DNA of 6,558 bases from Candidatus Aminicenantota bacterium (GTDB lineage: Bacteria > Acidobacteriota > Aminicenantia > Aminicenantales > Saccharicenantaceae): positions 1-6,558 of the forward strand of contig JALHVH010000303.1 in assembly GCA_022867105.1 (NCBI GenBank), given 5' to 3'. Under the pieces are notes generated by a model. That model worked only from the letters and a program-made list of their open reading frames with translations, was not told the DNA's origin and did no database searches. This document shows positions 5,640 through 6,558 of the stretch, piece by piece; position 1 is the first letter of the stretch, and each line of letters opens with the position of its first letter. A program made the translations under genes and the position numbers.

Positions 5640-6558
5640 CCCAGAAAAGAATTCTCGCGTTTCTCGCAGGCCTGACCCTCCTGACGCTTGGGACGATCGC
5701 CCCGCTCAGCGCCCAGAAGAGCTTCACGGTCCAAAAGGACATCACCGTCGCCGCCGGCGAGGTCCAGGACAACGTCATCGCCTTCGGAGGGAATGTCGTC
5801 ATTGAAGGCCGGGTCAAGGAGAGCGTCGTGGCCTTTGGCGGGACCATCCTCGTCAGCGGCGAAGTCGGCGACGCCGTCGTCGGCATCGGTTCGTGCATCA
5901 CTCTGAAGCCGGGCGCGATCGTCAACGGAGACGTCGTCTCCCTCGGCGGCATCCTGGAGAAGGAGCCGGGGTGCATCATCCGGGGCGATACCGTCTATTT
6001 CAAGCCGTCCGAGATCGGCGGGCGCCTGTTCAAGGGCGGACTGTTCAAGGGGATCTTCGCCCTCCCGCTCTTTCCGATATTCTTCATCATCCGGTTGATC
6101 GGCGCCTTCCTCATGTTGCTCGTCACCCTGGTCATCGCGGGCCTCTTCCCCCGCCAGATCGTCCGAGCCTCGGGCGAGGTCCGCGCGTCCTTTTGGCCCG
6201 TCTTCGGGACGGGCCTTCTGGTCATCGTCATCTTCGCGGGGGCTGTGATCTTCTCGGCTCTCCTCTGTTTCGTCCTCATCGGCATCCCCATCCTGATCGT
6301 CCTGATCTGGGTGGGCATCATCATCAAGCTCTTCGGCGGGGTGGTCCTCTTCTTCTTCTTCGGGGAGAGCCTCCTCAAGGCCTTCGGGGCGAAGAACGTA
6401 TCGGCGATCGGCGCGTCCCTGGCCGGGCTCGTCCTGGTCAGCTTCATCGGCTTTATCCCATTCTTCGGGTTCCTCTTTGCCCTGGTCCTAAACATCATAG
6501 GGTGGGGCGTCGTCATCCGGACGAAATTCGGCACGAAGGAGAACTGGTTCCGGAAAAA
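5636..6558 (+). CDS. Bactofilin-like beta-solenoid plus membrane-helix protein (3' end outside window)
   Basis: The frame stays open for 307 codons from 5636 to the window edge. Residues 1-26 are a signal peptide (cut after LSA, before QK). Residues 35-124 carry five short repeats with a spacing of 17-19 residues: DNVIAFGG (45-52), ESVVAFGG (62-69), DAVVGIGS (79-86), GDVVSLGG (98-105) and GDTVYFKP (117-124). This is the valine/glycine-rich pattern of a small beta-solenoid, as in bactofilin-like polymer-forming domains. About four membrane segments follow (roughly 140-171, 186-211, 213-243, 256-290). The solenoid should thus lie outside the cytoplasm, next to an inner-membrane domain. Such proteins are often called polymer-forming; their function is not established. 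The ATG overlaps the anti-sigma stop (ATGA, 5636-5639) with GGAG at 5625-5628, so expression is coupled to the sigma/anti-sigma pair, making it a candidate sensor, effector or regulon member. Confidence 0.8.
   Translation, partial: MTQKRILAFLAGLTLLTLGTIAPLSAQKSFTVQKDITVAAGEVQDNVIAFGGNVVIEGRVKESVVAFGGTILVSGEVGDAVVGIGSCITLKPGAIVNGDVVSLGGILEKEPGCIIRGDTVYFKPSEIGGRLFKGGLFKGIFALPLFPIFFIIRLIGAFLMLLVTLVIAGLFPRQIVRASGEVRASFWPVFGTGLLVIVIFAGAVIFSALLCFVLIGIPILIVLIWVGIIIKLFGGVVLFFFFGESLLKAFGAKNVSAIGASLAGLVLVSFIGFIPFFGFLFALVLNIIGWGVVIRTKFGTKENWFRK

Noticed and set aside
5995..6534. Minus-strand 179-codon frame opposite the solenoid-membrane protein
   Set aside because: It is a Lys/Arg/Thr/Met/Pro-rich antisense shadow of the hydrophobic Ile/Val/Phe/Gly codons of the real gene.

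Overview
The window looks like chromosomal DNA from a GC-rich (about 60% by eye), diderm (Gram-negative type) bacterium. LolA, a DUF374 acyltransferase, a Tat-exported Fe-S aldo/keto reductase and a zinc-finger anti-sigma factor are a mix common in Acidobacteriota and candidate phyla such as Aminicenantes. That placement is an inference from gene content, and no marker gene is present. There are no tRNA, rRNA, CRISPR or transposase signals. Coding density is high, and no gap between genes exceeds about 100 bases.

Left part (1-3761), all on the minus strand. Read in transcription order, it starts with a sodium:solute symporter (3761-2334). Next is a Tat-exported aldo/keto reductase with two ferredoxin-type 4Fe-4S motifs (2352-1075). 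Its start overlaps the symporter by 19 bp and its ribosome binding site lies inside the symporter, so the two are one transcriptional unit. A 94-bp gap follows, holding a 13-bp palindromic repeat and a promoter. Then come a DUF374 lysophospholipid acyltransferase (980-300), a second degenerate copy of the same repeat at its 3' end, and the N-terminal part of a secreted TPR-like protein (215-1) with its own promoter and a strong Shine-Dalgarno site.

Right part (3810-6558), all on the plus strand, is a compact four-gene operon: a LolA-type lipoprotein carrier, an ECF sigma factor, a zinc-binding membrane anti-sigma factor, and a membrane protein with a bactofilin-like beta-solenoid N-terminus that runs off the window. 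Junctions overlap by 20, 4 and 4 bp. The arrangement suggests an envelope-stress module in which the anti-sigma holds the sigma factor at the inner membrane, with LolA and the solenoid protein as co-expressed envelope components.

The two halves are divided by a 48-bp divergent promoter region (3762-3809) with a central dyad. The start codons of the symporter and lolA lie at exactly equal distances from its axis. Each start has a -10-like hexamer 9 nt upstream and no Shine-Dalgarno site, so both messages are probably leaderless or nearly so. The acyltransferase gene has the same layout. Genes inside the operons mostly have good Shine-Dalgarno sites. The most interesting items are this mirror-symmetric promoter, the 3'-end palindromic repeats, the aldo/keto reductase with an apparent Lys-to-Arg change in its catalytic tetrad, and the LolA/sigma/anti-sigma/solenoid operon.
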